From positions 62,001 through 126,000 of the forward strand of contig NZ_FNCP01000013.1 of assembly GCF_900100785.1 (NCBI RefSeq): DNA of 64,000 nucleotides, read 5' to 3'. This DNA is from Desulfosporosinus hippei DSM 8344 (GTDB lineage Bacteria > Bacillota > Desulfitobacteriia > Desulfitobacteriales > Desulfitobacteriaceae). Under the pieces are notes generated by a model that had not been told where the DNA came from, made no database searches, and saw only the letters and a list, made by a program, of their open reading frames with translations. Below, one piece after another: positions 62,836 through 64,000 of this stretch; position 1 is the stretch's first letter; each line of letters opens with the position of its first letter. A program made the position numbers and the translations under genes.

Positions 62836-63081
62836 ATGCAAAATGTAACTGCTATTTGTTATTTTTTTACCTTATTATTTTATGGGATGGGATATTTTAA
62901 AACGTTGGTCATTAGGAACGCGGTTCCAGAACCTATAACAACATATGACTATACCATTTCTATTTCGATGGCAACGATATATTTTGTTTTAGCAATCCTT
63001 TTTGCAGTCATTGGCTCTCTTTTCTTATACGTAACGAATAATAGGGGAATGACCTCAGATAGAAGGGGAAACAATTCATGA
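62836..63081 (+). CDS. Small two-TM membrane protein
   Basis: 81 residues, ATG with GGGAGGG upstream. Hydrophobic segments TAICYFFTLLFYGMGYF and MATIYFVLAILFAVIGSLFL, with a basic tail. It overlaps the next gene by 4 nt (ATGA), so the two are coupled. Function unknown. Confidence 0.62.
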   Translation: MQNVTAICYFFTLLFYGMGYFKTLVIRNAVPEPITTYDYTISISMATIYFVLAILFAVIGSLFLYVTNNRGMTSDRRGNNS

Positions 63082-63245
63082 AATATATCATTGCCGACGC
63101 GAAGAAGCAAAACAGTATTATTCTCGTGAGCAGCCATGAGGAATATGCGGTGGAAGCTTTTGAATGGGAGGCGGATGGGTTTTTATTGTTGTCCGTTAAC
63201 AAAGACAATATTAAGCGTTTATTGCTGAGAGTTTTGGAAGAGTGA
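63078..63245 (+). CDS. Fragment-like 55-residue half receiver domain
   Basis: The product reads SIILVSSHEEYAVEAFEWEA, then DGFLLLSVNKDNIKRLLLRV. It parallels the second half of the receiver at 61649 (IVFVTAFNQYAVEAFELQAM, then DYILKPL): same helix and strand, same YAVEAFE block. The conserved KP is replaced. The N-terminal half with the phosphorylation site is missing. It is either a decayed duplicate or a small partner that competes with the regulator. The start ATG overlaps the previous gene, favouring expression. Confidence 0.6.
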   Translation: MKYIIADAKKQNSIILVSSHEEYAVEAFEWEADGFLLLSVNKDNIKRLLLRVLEE

Positions 63246-63397
63246 AGATTTAAAAAAGTTGCAAGGAATTGAAAATAGACGGGATTAACGAATATGAAAC
63301 GTGGGGTGCTTGGTAGCAAGGCATTAATTTAATAAGGAAGAGAAACAGCAAAAAAGAAGTCTTGAATTAGAGAAATTTAATAGAGGAGAGTTGACGA

Positions 63398-64000
63398 TTG
63401 CGTAAACTAAATGTAAGTATGAAGGTATTATTGGTAGTTTGTACGTTAGCATTATTTTTTATGATGCCGTCCACTGCGTGGGCAAGTTCGGAGGCACAAT
63501 ACAGCACGGATGGAGGGAGTAGTTGGACGAATAGTACCTTCAAAGACGCTTTTGCCGCTTTGAATACCAGTACCAATGGCGGTACCATCAAGCTGCTTAC
63601 TGACGTAACCTGGAATCCAAAAACTTATGGTGATGAGGAGATTAGAAAGAATATTACCATCATCAGTGGTAATGGTGCGCGTAAAATTCAGCGTGGACCT
63701 GATGCCACGGGCAGTATCTTGTTCCGTATAGATAATACCTATACTTTAACACTTGGCAGAGAAGGTGGAATGGGTCAGGGCAATACCCTTACCATTGACG
63801 GAGGTGCGGTTTGGACGGGAGATGTGGACAGCACCCTTAACCGTGGTACGACCAACAGTGGTGTTCAAGGAGCAAGCATTGTTAGTCTTAATGACTACAA
63901 CAGCACCTTCAAAATGTATGAAGGGGTTACCCTGCAAAACAATCAAGGTCGTGACACCACCGTTAGCTCAGCTGTTAAACTGGGTAACCGTACTACTTTC
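63398..64000 (+). CDS. Large secreted surface protein, N-terminal part (3' end outside window)
   Basis: TTG 63398 with AGAGGAGAG upstream; 201 codons visible, open to the end of the window. A classical signal peptide (VSMKVLLVVCTLALFFMMPS, then TAWA) is followed by a threonine/glycine-rich beta-helix-type region (NGGTIKLLTDVTW; NTLTIDGGAVWTGD; FKMYEGVTLQNN), like right-handed beta-helix and Listeria-Bacteroides-repeat surface proteins of Clostridia. Probably exported to the cell surface. It lies downstream of the two-component operon and may be its target. Confidence 0.8.
   Translation, partial: MRKLNVSMKVLLVVCTLALFFMMPSTAWASSEAQYSTDGGSSWTNSTFKDAFAALNTSTNGGTIKLLTDVTWNPKTYGDEEIRKNITIISGNGARKIQRGPDATGSILFRIDNTYTLTLGREGGMGQGNTLTIDGGAVWTGDVDSTLNRGTTNSGVQGASIVSLNDYNSTFKMYEGVTLQNNQGRDTTVSSAVKLGNRTTF

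Overview
The window is low-GC DNA from a Bacillota (Firmicutes). The AGGAGG-type ribosome binding sites, frequent GTG/TTG starts, a DinR/LexA-type SOS box and a LytS-like 7TMR-DISM kinase paired with a receiver-SARP regulator suggest the Clostridia/Desulfitobacterium-Desulfosporosinus neighbourhood. That placement is an inference. I recognised no rRNA, tRNA or CRISPR array. Nearly everything before about 59.5 kb looks like accessory, mobile DNA; ordinary chromosome-like coding resumes at about 59.7 kb.

Layout. (1) 1-23.4 kb is a defence island: a type I restriction tail (hsdS end, hsdR), a 1369-residue nuclease-NACHT STAND protein, a small repair pair (ATP-dependent ligase, and a Y-family polymerase under an SOS box), a Septu-like ATPase/HNH pair, a serine resolvase with a res-like site, and a Gabija pair (gajA/gajB). 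A related, foldable repeat lies directly downstream of the NACHT gene, the Septu-like pair and the Gabija pair. (2) 23.4-29.2 kb is a replicon: an initiator that probably starts at ATT, three iterons at exact 22-bp spacing, and a primase-helicase fusion. (3) 29.6-42.7 kb is a run of about 20 short genes, almost all on the + strand. Each has its own ribosome binding site, and several resemble immunity or antitoxin families (Imm26, SF0329-like, DUF4926). The run also holds a HEPN RNase-like protein, a stand-alone sigma region-4 protein and several small membrane proteins. A degenerate 34-nt motif recurs just upstream of many of these genes, giving the run the look of a gene-cassette array or a dispersed regulon. 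(4) 42.8-54.7 kb holds HTH proteins, a homing-endonuclease-repeat protein, a frameshifted tandem duplicate, a Cas4/RecB-like nuclease, a Vsr-like zinc-ribbon endonuclease, a wrecked SF1 helicase inside a duplicated segment, and many tiny genes. (5) 54.9-59.5 kb is a scar zone: a tyrosine integrase remnant, a GIY-YIG nuclease, a two-gene unit (recombinase-fold zinc protein plus DUF3883 nuclease), a decayed guaA 3' end and a yyaL/DUF255 5' fragment. (6) From 59.7 kb there is a sensor kinase/response regulator operon, two small genes, and the start of a large secreted repeat protein cut by the window end.

Working picture: a plasmid-like or integrated element carries a replicon plus stacked anti-phage modules and an array of small immunity-like genes. 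The most unusual features are the structured repeat behind three defence modules, the motif-linked small-gene array, the dead-recombinase/DUF3883 operon, and strong ribosome binding sites placed before ATT or ATA codons.
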